The position numbers and the translations under genes were made by a program. DNA of 64,000 nucleotides from Saccharicrinis sp963677655 (GTDB lineage: Bacteria; Bacteroidota; Bacteroidia; Bacteroidales; Marinilabiliaceae): the NCBI GenBank assembly GCA_963677655.1, contig OY782089.1, one strand, 5' to 3'. Within the stretch, counting starts at the first letter, position 1. Each line of letters opens with the position of its first letter. The notes under the pieces were generated by a model, which saw only the letters and a list, made by a program, of their open reading frames with translations, did no database searches and had not been told where the DNA came from. Below are positions 1 through 9,876 of the stretch, one piece after another.

Positions 1-2434
1 CCATCACTACCATTGCTCGTCGTTGCATTACGGGTTCGGTATACGCTGTAACTTCGCCAAAACCGGGTGCATTTTCAGGAATTTCGATGGTACGGCTTTC
101 GTCCCACATTTTTTGAGCAAATGTTTTATCTGGCGATGGAATACCACCATAAGGTGCATAACTCCACTTTGAATCTGTTTCTATTGCTGTTGCCTGCATC
201 ATTTCCCCGGAGTAAAATAGTGTTCGGGAATTCTGAACCGGTTGCTGCATTTTTTCATCTACCACCACCATGTTTTTATTAATGGAAGTCTGTTTCCAGA
301 ACTTGTACATATAACTCTGGTATTTAAACCAGTATGCCAATGTTCCGTAAAAACTACGCCCATAACGTCCCATATTAACCAAACTGGTTCTATCAAAATG
401 CCCATGATAACCTCCATGAGAACCATAATGCAAGGAAGCTTGTATTTGATCACGTTGTTCACGCCCTTTGGTTTGAGATCTTAACTGAACAATACCCATA
501 TTATCAGCATAAGCAGATTGTTTCATTTTCTCGGAGCTCACTTGCGGTAATTCAGGAACTCCATATAGCAAATCCCGTGATCCTCCACGATTAATAATGG
601 CTGCATATTCCGGGTCGCGGTATAAATAATATGCCAACTCAAAAGCACCTCCTGATACTTTAGATTCAACAGCATCATTAACCGCCATAATAACTCCACG
701 GTAATCTAAAAAAGGAACAACTGCATCGTACATATCTTTTATGCTAACATAGTTTCGTTCCATATTTCCCCACTTCTCAAACTCCATACCCATTATACCA
801 CCTTGCCGTCTGCTGGCTAGTAATGAAAAATGCTTGCTGGTACCCAATGGGAATTTCATATCCTTAAAGTTGATACCCCAGGGTTCTAATGCTATGGCAA
901 TTTGCGAAAACTCCTGAGCTACCCAGGTATTATATCCAACCGCACACTCGTACCACCAGCCATCATTCATGATACCATGTTCCAGGTGCTTAAATATTCC
1001 TGTTTCTGAATAAAGAATCTGATCGATCAAATGCCAATCCTGCAGGTTCATGGCACAGTAAAATGCAGCAGTTAACTCCGCTACATTCCAGTTGCTTATG
1101 GCTCCTTTGCTATTACCTTTAATGGTTTGCGTAGCAAATAATCTGAAGGTCTCCTGTATTTGTTTATGGTCTTTGTCTGTGAATTTTTTGCTATTTCTCA
1201 CCAAATCGTACATTTTACCCACATTCTGCCAGAATTTACCCTCACCCACAAAGGAATTACTTCCGCCAACCAACGTAGCAGGATATCCTGTTTTTGGATC
1301 TGATAAACGACGCAATAGTTTTAAACATTTGGTTGCATATTCTTCATTTCCGGTGAGTTGATAAGCTACGGCACAGTCGAATATTTCAAATCCATTGGTA
1401 TGAAAAACAGATTTTCCTAATGGTCGTCCTTCAATATCTGAGAAATCATTCCCCTCCGGCACTTCCCATTTTTGTGCTTTTCTGATGTATTCTTCATAAC
1501 CTTCTTTAGCCCAATCATATTTTTCTACCTTCTCTTTAACCTTTTGCCAACCTTTGGCAGTAAAAACAATATTTGGAGTTGGAACACTTACGGCTGTAGT
1601 AAACTCAATAGTATTTTCCGCAGCTCCAAGTCCGTTTGAAATGGCTTTAATGATTTGTTTTTCACGAATCCCCGTTGGCAAATGTTCCGGGATATTTACT
1701 GTTAGACGGAGTGTTTGGACCTCTCCAGGTTCCAAATTAACAGCATCCATATTCAGGCTGGCCTCCATCGACTCCCAACCCATAGTTTGCACCAATAGTT
1801 GAACACCTTGTTTTATATTGCTGGTATTACCCACTTCAAATTCGTAGGTTACTTGTGATCCGGCATCCGATGATTTCCCGAGAACGCCTGCGTCTAAAGA
1901 AGTGGTAAGTCCTTTGGTAACTTTTACATTTCGAATCTTATAATTTTCATCCGTAGCCGCCGTTAGTAACACATGTTTAATTGCAAAAAGAGTTCCTCTT
2001 CTTTGCCCTAAATCAATATCAAACATATCCCAGGGGATGTAAACAGAATGCCAGCCTTTACCTGTTAACCTAATTTTGGCTATACTAACCGGATTCAACT
2101 CACTATAATCAAGAGAGTCCACTTTAAGTATGGCTGAAACCTCTGTTGGTAACTCTGTATCTATACAAATCTCGAATGCGATACCTGAATACTTTGTCCA
2201 ATCTGCAGCATCACCATTAAATGGACGACTAATTCCAGGGAAATAAACCCGATTTTGATTTGAGTAGGTGTAGGAAATGGAATCACCTCCATTTACTGTA
2301 GCCACATTCTTTTTTACTTTGGCTATTCCCGACCAGTCTGAGAAATCGTTACTGCCAATTGATTTTATAATTTGTGCATTTGTAACACATGCCAGGGCCA
2401 ACAGCATACTTACAATTAAAACTTGGATTTTCAT
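1..2434 (-). CDS. Heparinase II/III-like polysaccharide lyase, truncated by the window edge
   Basis: Probable exported polysaccharide lyase; the 3' end of the gene lies outside the window. I translated about 811 codons without a stop. Residues 1-21 form a signal peptide ending at NAQ. Residues about 22-170 look like a carbohydrate-binding beta-sandwich, and 170-290 resemble a NEW3-type domain. From about 300 an alpha/alpha-barrel region carries the motif SNWNVAEL near residue 446. Around residue 669-690 the His-rich motif HYGSHGGYHGHFDR is typical of the heparinase II/III beta-sandwich domain. Such lyases cleave next to uronic acids by beta-elimination. The NWN motif also occurs in the two larger lyases at 29.8 and 60.4 kb. 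It follows the GH29 gene at 132 bp. Substrate unknown; the family call is firm, the chemistry is inferred. Confidence 0.75.
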   Translation of the reverse strand, partial: MKIQVLIVSMLLALACVTNAQIIKSIGSNDFSDWSGIAKVKKNVATVNGGDSISYTYSNQNRVYFPGISRPFNGDAADWTKYSGIAFEICIDTELPTEVSAILKVDSLDYSELNPVSIAKIRLTGKGWHSVYIPWDMFDIDLGQRRGTLFAIKHVLLTAATDENYKIRNVKVTKGLTTSLDAGVLGKSSDAGSQVTYEFEVGNTSNIKQGVQLLVQTMGWESMEASLNMDAVNLEPGEVQTLRLTVNIPEHLPTGIREKQIIKAISNGLGAAENTIEFTTAVSVPTPNIVFTAKGWQKVKEKVEKYDWAKEGYEEYIRKAQKWEVPEGNDFSDIEGRPLGKSVFHTNGFEIFDCAVAYQLTGNEEYATKCLKLLRRLSDPKTGYPATLVGGSNSFVGEGKFWQNVGKMYDLVRNSKKFTDKDHKQIQETFRLFATQTIKGNSKGAISNWNVAELTAAFYCAMNLQDWHLIDQILYSETGIFKHLEHGIMNDGWWYECAVGYNTWVAQEFSQIAIALEPWGINFKDMKFPLGTSKHFSLLASRRQGGIMGMEFEKWGNMERNYVSIKDMYDAVVPFLDYRGVIMAVNDAVESKVSGGAFELAYYLYRDPEYAAIINRGGSRDLLYGVPELPQVSSEKMKQSAYADNMGIVQLRSQTKGREQRDQIQASLHYGSHGGYHGHFDRTSLVNMGRYGRSFYGTLAYWFKYQSYMYKFWKQTSINKNMVVVDEKMQQPVQNSRTLFYSGEMMQATAIETDSKWSYAPYGGIPSPDKTFAQKMWDESRTIEIPENAPGFGEVTAYTEPVMQRRAMVVM

Positions 2435-2566
2435 TTTATATATTTTTTCTTTTTTTTCTTAAAAATTATCCACTCGCGATCTATTCTACTACATCAAACC
2501 CTGTCCTTTATTGATTAATTATTGATAATCAAAATTTTAAACCAATAAATATTTATAAAGAAACAC

Positions 2567-4288
2567 TTACTTTATTGGCGTCATTATTACATCCTTAAGA
2601 TTTGTCGTATGCCATTTTCCTAACACAGGCTTAAAGATTATTCTATACGAACCTGGCTCTTTAATATCAAAGTTTCCTATTTCCAGTGTATTAAAATTAC
2701 CATAGTCGCCAGTAGCTGGTAATTTTACGGTTTGTTTCTGACCATTAACTTCCACTGTAAATTCAGAATCCTCTAAACCGGCGGTTTTAAATGTTATATT
2801 AAAAGAGGATGGTTTTTCAATATCAAAAGTCCAATACACTCTTTCGTGTTCGTTTTTCCAATTTCCAACACAATCTTTCGAACTGTTATACTTTATACCA
2901 ATCCCTTGCAAATTCTCAAACTCAGCACTTTCGGTCATAAACGCAACAACTCCATTTTTATCCTGTCCGAATGGTTTTGGAGCAATAGCATTGGGAACAT
3001 CAGGCAATTCCAGCACAATTACAGAGTTAATCTTATCAGGAGCTTTACCGGATAGTTGAATGCTTAAACCCTCTTGTCCAGGCTTAACTTTAAATCGCTT
3101 TGCATTATTGGTTAACAAATAAGCTTCGGCTGACTTATTGGTGATAGGCACCTCAATTTTACCAGCTTCCCAATCAAAAACATGCAAATACAATTTTGTT
3201 TTGCCTCTTACGCTTTTCATGGTTATATATCCCCAATCCACTTTATTACAAGGACTAGGCTGAGTTCCGTAAATCGCTTCGCTGTTCTTTGCCATCCATG
3301 CACCTATCCCTTTCATACGTTCAACGGCTTTAGGAGACAAGGTTCCTAAACAAGTTGGACTAACATTTAACAAGTAGTTACCACCCATACTCGCTGCATT
3401 AGCCAGATTACCCAATAATGATTCCAGGGATTTAAAATTCTGATCATCACTACGATATCCCCAACTTCCGCTAATTGGCTGGCATAATTCCCAGTATTTG
3501 TCATCCGGCTTTTTCTTTGGCATGTGACGCTCATACGTTTTATGATCCCCAGGATATTCATCACCCAAACGATCGTTAGTAATAATGGCCGGTTGCAAAT
3601 CAGTAGTTACATGATGTAAGCTATCCACAACTTCTTTACTCATTTTACGTGGCGTATCCCACCAAAAAATTGCAATATCCCCATATTGGGTTAAAAGCTG
3701 ATTTACTTCCGGAAGTGCCTTTTCAAGTACATAAGCATCAGTACTGACGCGCTGCATAGTCTTATCCCAATTGTTCCCCATTCCCCCGGGATGGCTCCAG
3801 TCCTGCGCCTGCGAATAGTAAAATCCAAATTTAATCCCTTGTTTGGCACATTCATCGGCAAGCTCTTTCATCACATCACGTCCAAAGGGAGTAGCATCAA
3901 CCACATTAAACGGATTACACTCAGAATCGAACATGGCAAAACCATCGTGATGCTTAGCAGTAATTACCATATATTTCATGCCGGCTTCTTTAGCTAATCC
4001 AACAAAAGATTGAGCATCGAATAAGGTTGGATTAAACAATTCGGCATATTTGGCATATTCAGCTACAGGAATCTTCCCTCGATTCATAATCCACTCTGCC
4101 GAGTTTTTTTGGGGTTCTCCTTTATAAAATCCTGCAGGAACCGAATAAATTCCCCAGTGAATAAACATCCCAAAGCGGGCCTCCGTCCACCACTCCATTC
4201 TTTCCTCATCAGTAATTTGCTGTGCTTGTACCTGACTTAAATTCAAGATAAATACAAGACTTGCTAAAGCTGTTATTATTTTGTTCAT
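2567..4288 (-). CDS. GH29 alpha-L-fucosidase
   Basis: Secreted exo-alpha-L-fucosidase of 573 residues. Residues 1-23 are a signal peptide ending QAQ. The GH29 barrel begins with ERMEWWTEARFGMFIHWG (29-46), followed by YMVITAKHHDGFAMFDS (106-122). D211 in IFWWDTP is the expected nucleophile; Glu267 in KYWELCQ is a candidate acid/base, as this region carries it in several family members. Residues about 440-573 form an extra beta-sandwich, possibly a binding module. Transcribed after GH95 with a 162-bp gap that holds a strong inverted repeat (4339-4387), so it may be partly uncoupled from GH31-GH95. It would remove terminal fucose from oligosaccharides in the periplasm or at the cell surface. 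Linkage cannot be read from sequence. Confidence 0.92.
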   Translation of the reverse strand: MNKIITALASLVFILNLSQVQAQQITDEERMEWWTEARFGMFIHWGIYSVPAGFYKGEPQKNSAEWIMNRGKIPVAEYAKYAELFNPTLFDAQSFVGLAKEAGMKYMVITAKHHDGFAMFDSECNPFNVVDATPFGRDVMKELADECAKQGIKFGFYYSQAQDWSHPGGMGNNWDKTMQRVSTDAYVLEKALPEVNQLLTQYGDIAIFWWDTPRKMSKEVVDSLHHVTTDLQPAIITNDRLGDEYPGDHKTYERHMPKKKPDDKYWELCQPISGSWGYRSDDQNFKSLESLLGNLANAASMGGNYLLNVSPTCLGTLSPKAVERMKGIGAWMAKNSEAIYGTQPSPCNKVDWGYITMKSVRGKTKLYLHVFDWEAGKIEVPITNKSAEAYLLTNNAKRFKVKPGQEGLSIQLSGKAPDKINSVIVLELPDVPNAIAPKPFGQDKNGVVAFMTESAEFENLQGIGIKYNSSKDCVGNWKNEHERVYWTFDIEKPSSFNITFKTAGLEDSEFTVEVNGQKQTVKLPATGDYGNFNTLEIGNFDIKEPGSYRIIFKPVLGKWHTTNLKDVIMTPIK

Positions 4289-4325
4289 GCGTTTATGATT
4301 TTCATTTGTTGTATTACCTGTCCAC

Positions 4326-4400
4326 AGAATTACGGTAATGCCTTTAACTTAAGAAATTCACCATGTAACTTTCTTAAGTTAAAGGCACTATAGAATTACG
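4326..4400. repeat. 18-bp perfect inverted repeat flanked by 9-bp direct repeats
   Basis: The arms TGCCTTTAACTTAAGAAA (4339-4356) and its exact complement (4370-4387) enclose a 13-nt loop. Each arm is separated by four bases from a copy of AGAATTACG (4326-4334 and 4392-4400). There is no T-run after the stem on either strand, so it is not a standard terminator. It lies between the GH95 stop and the GH29 start and could be a processing or attenuation hairpin, or a small mobile-element remnant with a target duplication. Confidence 0.8.
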
Positions 4401-4450
4401 TGCAAACTCTCAAGAAAATTTAATTATCCAATTTTACATGGCTCATTTCA

Positions 4451-6874
4451 TTACTGAATCTGTTTAAATCTATACTTAACTCCTTTTTCTGTTTTAAAAG
4501 ACAAGATGCCTCCATCGCTATACACCGTATTGACAGGCACTCCATTACTATCGGTAACAGAAGCATTTCCAATACCCTGATATTTAAGTTTGCAAACACC
4601 TCCACACCGGGAGAATATTTCTATATCAGTTAATTTGCCATCTTTCCAGGATACCGATAATTCAAAATTACCCCTGGCTACCAAACCTTTGTATTCACCA
4701 CTAACCCATGCTTTAGGCAGAGCTGCCAAAGGTTCTATATATCCTTGGTGACTTTGAAGAAGCATTTCAGCAACACCTGCCATACATCCGAAGTTGCCAT
4801 CGATCTGAAATGGAGGATGGGTAGTCCATAAGTTTGGCAAGGTTCTTTCCTTAATAAATTTTGCATACACTTCATGTGCTTTCTCACCATCTCCGGTTCT
4901 GGCCCGGGCATTCATTCTGTGTGCCATAGCCCAGCCAGTTGTATTGTTCCCTCTTAAATCCAAGGTGACAATAGCTGCATCCATCCACTCTTTGGTTGAT
5001 GAATTGATTAGCGTTCCGGGATAAAGGGCACAAAGGTGAGATATATGCCGGTGTTGTTTTTGACCTATTTCTCCATAGTATTTCTCTTCCCTAAACTCTT
5101 TAACCTGCCCTGATTTGCCAATAAGGATTGGATCCAATTTGGTGATCTCACCCTCCACATTCTCAATATAAGAATCGTCTATACCTAAAATTTTTGATGC
5201 TTTCAGTAAGTCATTGTGGTTTTCCCAAACCAGTTCCTGATCAAAAGTAGTTCCAGCTGTAATATAGTTTTCTCCATTATGTTTTTGCTCCGGAGACGCA
5301 GATGGATTTACCAATAGAAGACTGTCCCCTGATGGAACCAATGTCTTTGACAAAAACTTGCTCATACCCAGGATAGCAGGATAGGCAGTTTGCCGAAGAA
5401 AGGCAGTATCCATTGTAAACTCGTAATAATCCCAAAACATTTTAGTAGTAAGCGCTCCTGTTCCAGGACCTGAGTGACCACCAGGTGCTACTATTTTATA
5501 TGGTGTTGTTCCTGTACCTATAGTCCAGCCATTATCAGTTCCATCTTTAGTCAATGCTGTTGGATGATATTTTCTAAGAAACTGAGTTGCCAACCTGGCC
5601 GCCTTGGGATGATAGGCTTCAAAAAACTCAATATAAGGCGTAAATGTTTCAGCCAAATTGGAATTAAATGCGCCCCAATAATTCATCTGAACATTAATAT
5701 TATGCCAAAATCCCCCAGTAAATGGAGTTACCTCATACTGACTCCAAACACCTTGTAAACCACAAGGAAGCGCTCCTTTGCGTGAAGTAGAAATTAGCAG
5801 ATATCGCCCATAATGGAACATCAGCTCTTCCAGATAATTATTCGCTGAACCGGATTTGTAATTTTCTAACAATGTTTTAGTGGGCTCATTGGGTACATCG
5901 GAATTGAATTTTAGCTGAACCCTCGAAAATAAGTTTTGGTAATCCTCAAGGTGACTTTCTTTTAGTTTTTCATATCCTTTATCCTCTGCCACTTTTATCA
6001 ACTTGCTTATCTTATCATGAGGAAGCTGAGTCGGATCTAGTTTTTTATGATGTACATCTTCCAAAAAAAGTTGCTGGCTTAACTCGTAGTTAGTGCCAGC
6101 AGCAATTATTATAACTACACTATTAGCATTTGAAACTATAATTTCTGATTGATCACCCTTCTGTATAGCTGATAACGTTCCACCTTCGTTGACCACTTTG
6201 ATTTGTCCTTCGTAGTTTACACTAAAATGCTCAATAAAGCCAGACATAGTAATCAGGTCTTTTTCAACCGTCATCACACCCGTTCTGGTGTTTTTTTGAG
6301 TTGAATCTCTCAGGTAAGGAATTTCCGGTTTTAGCTTGAACGATATTTTACCCTTTTTATTGGCACTAAGCTTAACGACCAATACATTATCAGGATAACT
6401 TATAAAATGTTCCCTGGTATATTCTACTCCATCATTGGTATAATTGACATAGGAAATGGCTTCGTTAATATTAATGGAGCGACTATATTTTTTAGGATTA
6501 TTATGATTGATTTCAAGATTTATCTCTGCAAAACTTGTCAATCCACCAATACCATATAATCCTTCATTAGCTAAAGTCTTTTCCGTAAGCTGTATCCGTT
6601 CGGTATCCGTCCTGCCAAAAATATTAGCCCCCATATACCCATTACCAATAGGGTACGAATAAAGTTCCCAATCTTCATCATATGGATATCCCCGGGCTTT
6701 TTTAATGTTAAAGTCTCCACCTCTGTTAGGTGCTGGCTGATCATCCCAAATTTTATATATTCTTTCTACATTCTGATTCGCAGTTTCTTCCTGGGCACAA
6801 ACTATTTGTATTGAGCCACAAAAGAAATAGGTTACAAAGAACGCAAGTAGATATAGTTTTCTAAAAATCTTCAT
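4451..6874 (-). CDS. GH95 alpha-L-fucosidase / alpha-L-galactosidase family enzyme
   Basis: Exported glycosidase of 807 residues with an N-terminal signal peptide (about 1-28, ending CAQ). The N-terminal domain has the family motif GNGYMGANIFG (77-87). The catalytic (alpha/alpha)6 barrel contains HNINVQMNYW (391-400), PSASPEQ with Glu529, and QIDGNFG with Asp692. By analogy to the inverting enzyme AfcA, the two Asn residues (392, 394) and Asp692 position and activate water and Glu529 is the acid. The usual NYWP is NYWG here and the usual glycine after GNFG is Cys, so specificity may differ from alpha-1,2-fucosidase. It starts 11 bp after the GH31 stop, a clear operon pair. Family assignment firm; substrate (fucose versus L-galactose) open. 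Confidence 0.9.
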   Translation of the reverse strand: MKIFRKLYLLAFFVTYFFCGSIQIVCAQEETANQNVERIYKIWDDQPAPNRGGDFNIKKARGYPYDEDWELYSYPIGNGYMGANIFGRTDTERIQLTEKTLANEGLYGIGGLTSFAEINLEINHNNPKKYSRSININEAISYVNYTNDGVEYTREHFISYPDNVLVVKLSANKKGKISFKLKPEIPYLRDSTQKNTRTGVMTVEKDLITMSGFIEHFSVNYEGQIKVVNEGGTLSAIQKGDQSEIIVSNANSVVIIIAAGTNYELSQQLFLEDVHHKKLDPTQLPHDKISKLIKVAEDKGYEKLKESHLEDYQNLFSRVQLKFNSDVPNEPTKTLLENYKSGSANNYLEELMFHYGRYLLISTSRKGALPCGLQGVWSQYEVTPFTGGFWHNINVQMNYWGAFNSNLAETFTPYIEFFEAYHPKAARLATQFLRKYHPTALTKDGTDNGWTIGTGTTPYKIVAPGGHSGPGTGALTTKMFWDYYEFTMDTAFLRQTAYPAILGMSKFLSKTLVPSGDSLLLVNPSASPEQKHNGENYITAGTTFDQELVWENHNDLLKASKILGIDDSYIENVEGEITKLDPILIGKSGQVKEFREEKYYGEIGQKQHRHISHLCALYPGTLINSSTKEWMDAAIVTLDLRGNNTTGWAMAHRMNARARTGDGEKAHEVYAKFIKERTLPNLWTTHPPFQIDGNFGCMAGVAEMLLQSHQGYIEPLAALPKAWVSGEYKGLVARGNFELSVSWKDGKLTDIEIFSRCGGVCKLKYQGIGNASVTDSNGVPVNTVYSDGGILSFKTEKGVKYRFKQIQ

Positions 6875-6885
6875 TTTTCTCTGGT

Positions 6886-9522
6886 TTAAAGATTAACAAC
6901 TACATCGTTACCTTTAAACAATATCTTGCTTGATTTTTCCTTTCCAACTAGCTCCAGTTTTAACTTTAAAGGATTATTCTTAAAGTTGATATAGTTTCCT
7001 TTACCTTTTTTGATACTGATTGTCTTGCTGTCTTCTGCATACATAAGCACAAGTTCTGAATAAGCACCATCTTCATAATCATAGGTTTCATTATCATCAA
7101 AATAAAGCGTGAACTCAGCATCCTTGCCCGGATAAATTTTTATGGTTAATGGTTCATCAGTTTTCTGTGTAGCATATTGTACTTTGGGACCAAATGGAAT
7201 AATTGATCCGGCTTTAACGAATATTGGTGTTTCATTCAAAGCTGCATCCACATTAATTATTTTACCACCTTTAATCAGCTCACTATTCCAGAAATTATAC
7301 CACTCTCCCTCAGGAAGGTAGATATCTTTCTTTCGTTGCTTATACTCAGTCACCAAACCAACCATAATTGATTCACCAAAAAACATCTGGTCTTTGATAC
7401 CCCACGTATTTTTATCATCAGGGTAGTGATAAGCCAAGGGACTCATTAACTGTCTGCTGTTGTTGGTAATTTGCCAGGCCTGTGAATATATATAAGGCAT
7501 AAGTTGGTAACGCAAGTCTATAAACTTTCGGGCAGTGCTTTCAAAATCATCATTATATCGCCAAATTTCCGTTTCTGAAACATAGCCATGGATTCGGAAG
7601 ATTGGGCAAAAAGTACCGAACTGGAACCAACGTGTTAACAACTCTATAAATTCAGGATTGGTATACTGGTTATCAAATTGTGGATTAATTGATTTTGAAT
7701 CTCTAAAGAAACCCCCAATATCATGTGTCCAGTAAGGAACTCCGGCCATGGTAAAATTAAGACCTGCTGCAATCTGTTCTGATAATTGTTCCCATGAAGA
7801 TTCCACATCGCCCGACCAGGACGCAGCCCCATATCTCTGTTGTCCTGAATAGGCCGATCTGGTCAGGTTAAAAACACGCTCATTTGGAAATTCTTCTCTT
7901 CTGCCCTCGTACATTGTCCTGGTCACCTCCAATGAGTATGTATTGTGTACAGACTCAAAGGGACCAACTGCTGTCATAGACTTAACATCTTTAACTCCCT
8001 CTGGCTCCGTTCCATCCAACCATATAGAATGAACTCCAAAATGAAACATAGAATCGCTCAACATACGATAAAATCGTTCACTAACACCTTGATCGTAAAT
8101 ATCCACATAATTGCTGCTTTTGATCTTTGTGAGCTCATATTTTTCCTCAAGGGGACCATTTTTCACCTCAGGCCATACAGAAACCATCAGCTTCATGTTC
8201 AGATCTTTTAACTCATCCACCATCGCCCCGGCATCAGGATACTTTTCTCTATCCCATTCTGGTCCTTTTGTTTTCTTTGGCCAATAAAACCAGTCCTGCA
8301 CAATATAATCCACGGGAATCTCTCTTTTTCTCAATTCTCTGGCATTTTCCAATAACTCTGCCTGATTATGATATCTTTCACGGCATTGCCAAAAACCGTA
8401 TGCCGCTTTTGAGAACATCGGTGCCTTTCCGGTAAGTTTATGATTTTGGGCTATAATCTCTCCCGGGTTTTTCCCTTGAATAAAATAATAATCAATAATA
8501 TTTCCTACCTGACTACTAAAAACTGTTTTATTGAAATCGGGTTCATTATAAAATAACTTCCCCGGTATTTTAGCTCCAGTATTTTGGAAGATTACTTTAT
8601 ATGACTTACCTGCTTCCAGATACTTTTTACCTGAATATCTTCTGGGCATCCATATAGTGGAATAATTAATAATCTCATCTCCATCAATTGCAACCTTAAT
8701 TTCACCTCGCATACGCCCATTATCATCACTTAACGCAAGGAAAGTGTATTCACCAGTTTTAGATGGAGTAAATATGGTTTCCCTAATATTTTTATCTACC
8801 GCTTCCTTACTTGCATAAGCTGCTACATTTTCCTTTTCTCCATCTACCGGAGCAATTTGCTCATCGATTTTGCTCTTTGCGACACCTGCTGCAGCAAACT
8901 GAATTTCGTTTTGTGGCTCGTTAATGTCGGTTAAACTATAGTTATGCCAGTATACTCCATACCCCTTGGTAGAAACTATAAATGGAATGGCAATTTCCTG
9001 ATTGTATTGTTGCAGTCGAATCGGTACATTTTTCCAATTCATGATACCACTCTGAAATTGCCCCAATCCATATAGAGCTTCGTCACCCGCTACAAATGCC
9101 TGTGAAACATCATTTCCTTCTGAATCAGGATTGACGTATGTCATATCATTGATTTCTGCAAGTAATTTTTTGCCATCTTTATCTTTGTACTCAATTGTAC
9201 CATCGCTTTTTACCGTAACCGTTATGCTATTTGTACTAATAGTAAGCTGGTCTTTCCTTTCTTTAATTTTCCAGTCTACATTCTGAGGTTTTAATACCGT
9301 AACAAAATCCGGCAGTTCCTTTTTACTATTGCCTAACAATTCCTTTTGTACATGAATAATAGATTCATCAACTATTTCTATTGTAATCTTTAAACTATCT
9401 TTTACGATAGACACTGAATTTGCGGTTTTCTCAACATCAAAAACAAAATTTCCTGCATATGCCGAGAAAAAAAATATCTGGCTGAATAAACAGCACAATA
9501 AAATATTCCTTAAGTAAAACAT
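6886..9522 (-). CDS. GH31 glycosidase with PA14 insert (alpha-xylosidase-like)
   Basis: Exported GH31 retaining alpha-glycosidase of 878 residues; signal peptide about 1-23. Residues about 215-330 form a PA14 domain inserted between the N-terminal beta-domain and the barrel, an arrangement known from bacterial GH31 alpha-xylosidases such as CjXyl31A. The nucleophile is D503 in SIWLDGTEPEG, and D572 in ASWSGDVESSW is the acid/base. Both motifs are intact. The WLDGTEPE form fits alpha-xylosidases but is not exclusive, since GH31 also has alpha-glucosidases and alpha-galactosidases. First gene of a GH31-GH95 unit after the terminator at 9855-9876; the 435-bp upstream gap carries a GTTGCA motif. 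It would remove alpha-linked side-chain sugars. Confidence 0.9.
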   Translation of the reverse strand: MFYLRNILLCCLFSQIFFFSAYAGNFVFDVEKTANSVSIVKDSLKITIEIVDESIIHVQKELLGNSKKELPDFVTVLKPQNVDWKIKERKDQLTISTNSITVTVKSDGTIEYKDKDGKKLLAEINDMTYVNPDSEGNDVSQAFVAGDEALYGLGQFQSGIMNWKNVPIRLQQYNQEIAIPFIVSTKGYGVYWHNYSLTDINEPQNEIQFAAAGVAKSKIDEQIAPVDGEKENVAAYASKEAVDKNIRETIFTPSKTGEYTFLALSDDNGRMRGEIKVAIDGDEIINYSTIWMPRRYSGKKYLEAGKSYKVIFQNTGAKIPGKLFYNEPDFNKTVFSSQVGNIIDYYFIQGKNPGEIIAQNHKLTGKAPMFSKAAYGFWQCRERYHNQAELLENARELRKREIPVDYIVQDWFYWPKKTKGPEWDREKYPDAGAMVDELKDLNMKLMVSVWPEVKNGPLEEKYELTKIKSSNYVDIYDQGVSERFYRMLSDSMFHFGVHSIWLDGTEPEGVKDVKSMTAVGPFESVHNTYSLEVTRTMYEGRREEFPNERVFNLTRSAYSGQQRYGAASWSGDVESSWEQLSEQIAAGLNFTMAGVPYWTHDIGGFFRDSKSINPQFDNQYTNPEFIELLTRWFQFGTFCPIFRIHGYVSETEIWRYNDDFESTARKFIDLRYQLMPYIYSQAWQITNNSRQLMSPLAYHYPDDKNTWGIKDQMFFGESIMVGLVTEYKQRKKDIYLPEGEWYNFWNSELIKGGKIINVDAALNETPIFVKAGSIIPFGPKVQYATQKTDEPLTIKIYPGKDAEFTLYFDDNETYDYEDGAYSELVLMYAEDSKTISIKKGKGNYINFKNNPLKLKLELVGKEKSSKILFKGNDVVVNL

Positions 9523-9772
9523 TATATAATTTTTTAGTTTTTCTAGCTCTTTAAAAACACTCTGTACTAACTTCTTAAAATTATAAATTCGGTCACACTT
9601 TAAATATTAAAAAAGTCCCAATTAAATGGATACAGGAAACAATAGAGGTGTAATTACGAGCCCACGCTATAAAACAAACCAACCATACTGTATACCAAAC
9701 ACATACACCAACCAAAAACTACTAACATAAGAGACTGTTTTCTATAACGCAATCCATATATTAAAATATAAA

Positions 9773-9779
9773 TGCAACA
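9773..9779 (-). promoter_or_regulatory. Candidate operator, TGTTGCA motif upstream of GH31
   Basis: On the minus strand the context is AAAATATGTTGCATTTAT, about 250 bp upstream of the GH31 start. The same core occurs in the gaps upstream of GH30, the 956-aa lyase and FAS1-A. It is a motif match only; binding is inferred. Confidence 0.35.
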
Positions 9780-9847
9780 TATTTTATACTATTCTTAACC
9801 ACCCACCTTTATACATAATTTGTTATGCTATGCTTTAGAAAGTGAAC

Positions 9848-9876
9848 ACAAAAAAGCCCGGCACTTGCACCAGGCT
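9848..9876 (-). terminator. Rho-independent terminator after the GH43-like gene
   Basis: Minus-strand stem AGCCTGG / CCGGGCT (9870-9876 with 9855-9861, one G-U pair), 8-nt loop, then TTTTTG. It lies 80 bp after the stop of the GH43-like gene and ends the operon that begins at 17.9 kb. Confidence 0.8.

Noticed and set aside
2277..2462. Open frame of 61 codons on the plus strand
   Set aside because: It lies mainly opposite the signal-peptide region of the left-edge lyase, has no recognisable domain and is out of keeping with the one-direction gene layout.
2511..2532. TTGATTA/TAATCAA inverted repeat before the left-edge lyase
   Set aside because: Seven AT-rich base pairs, expected often by chance in this composition.
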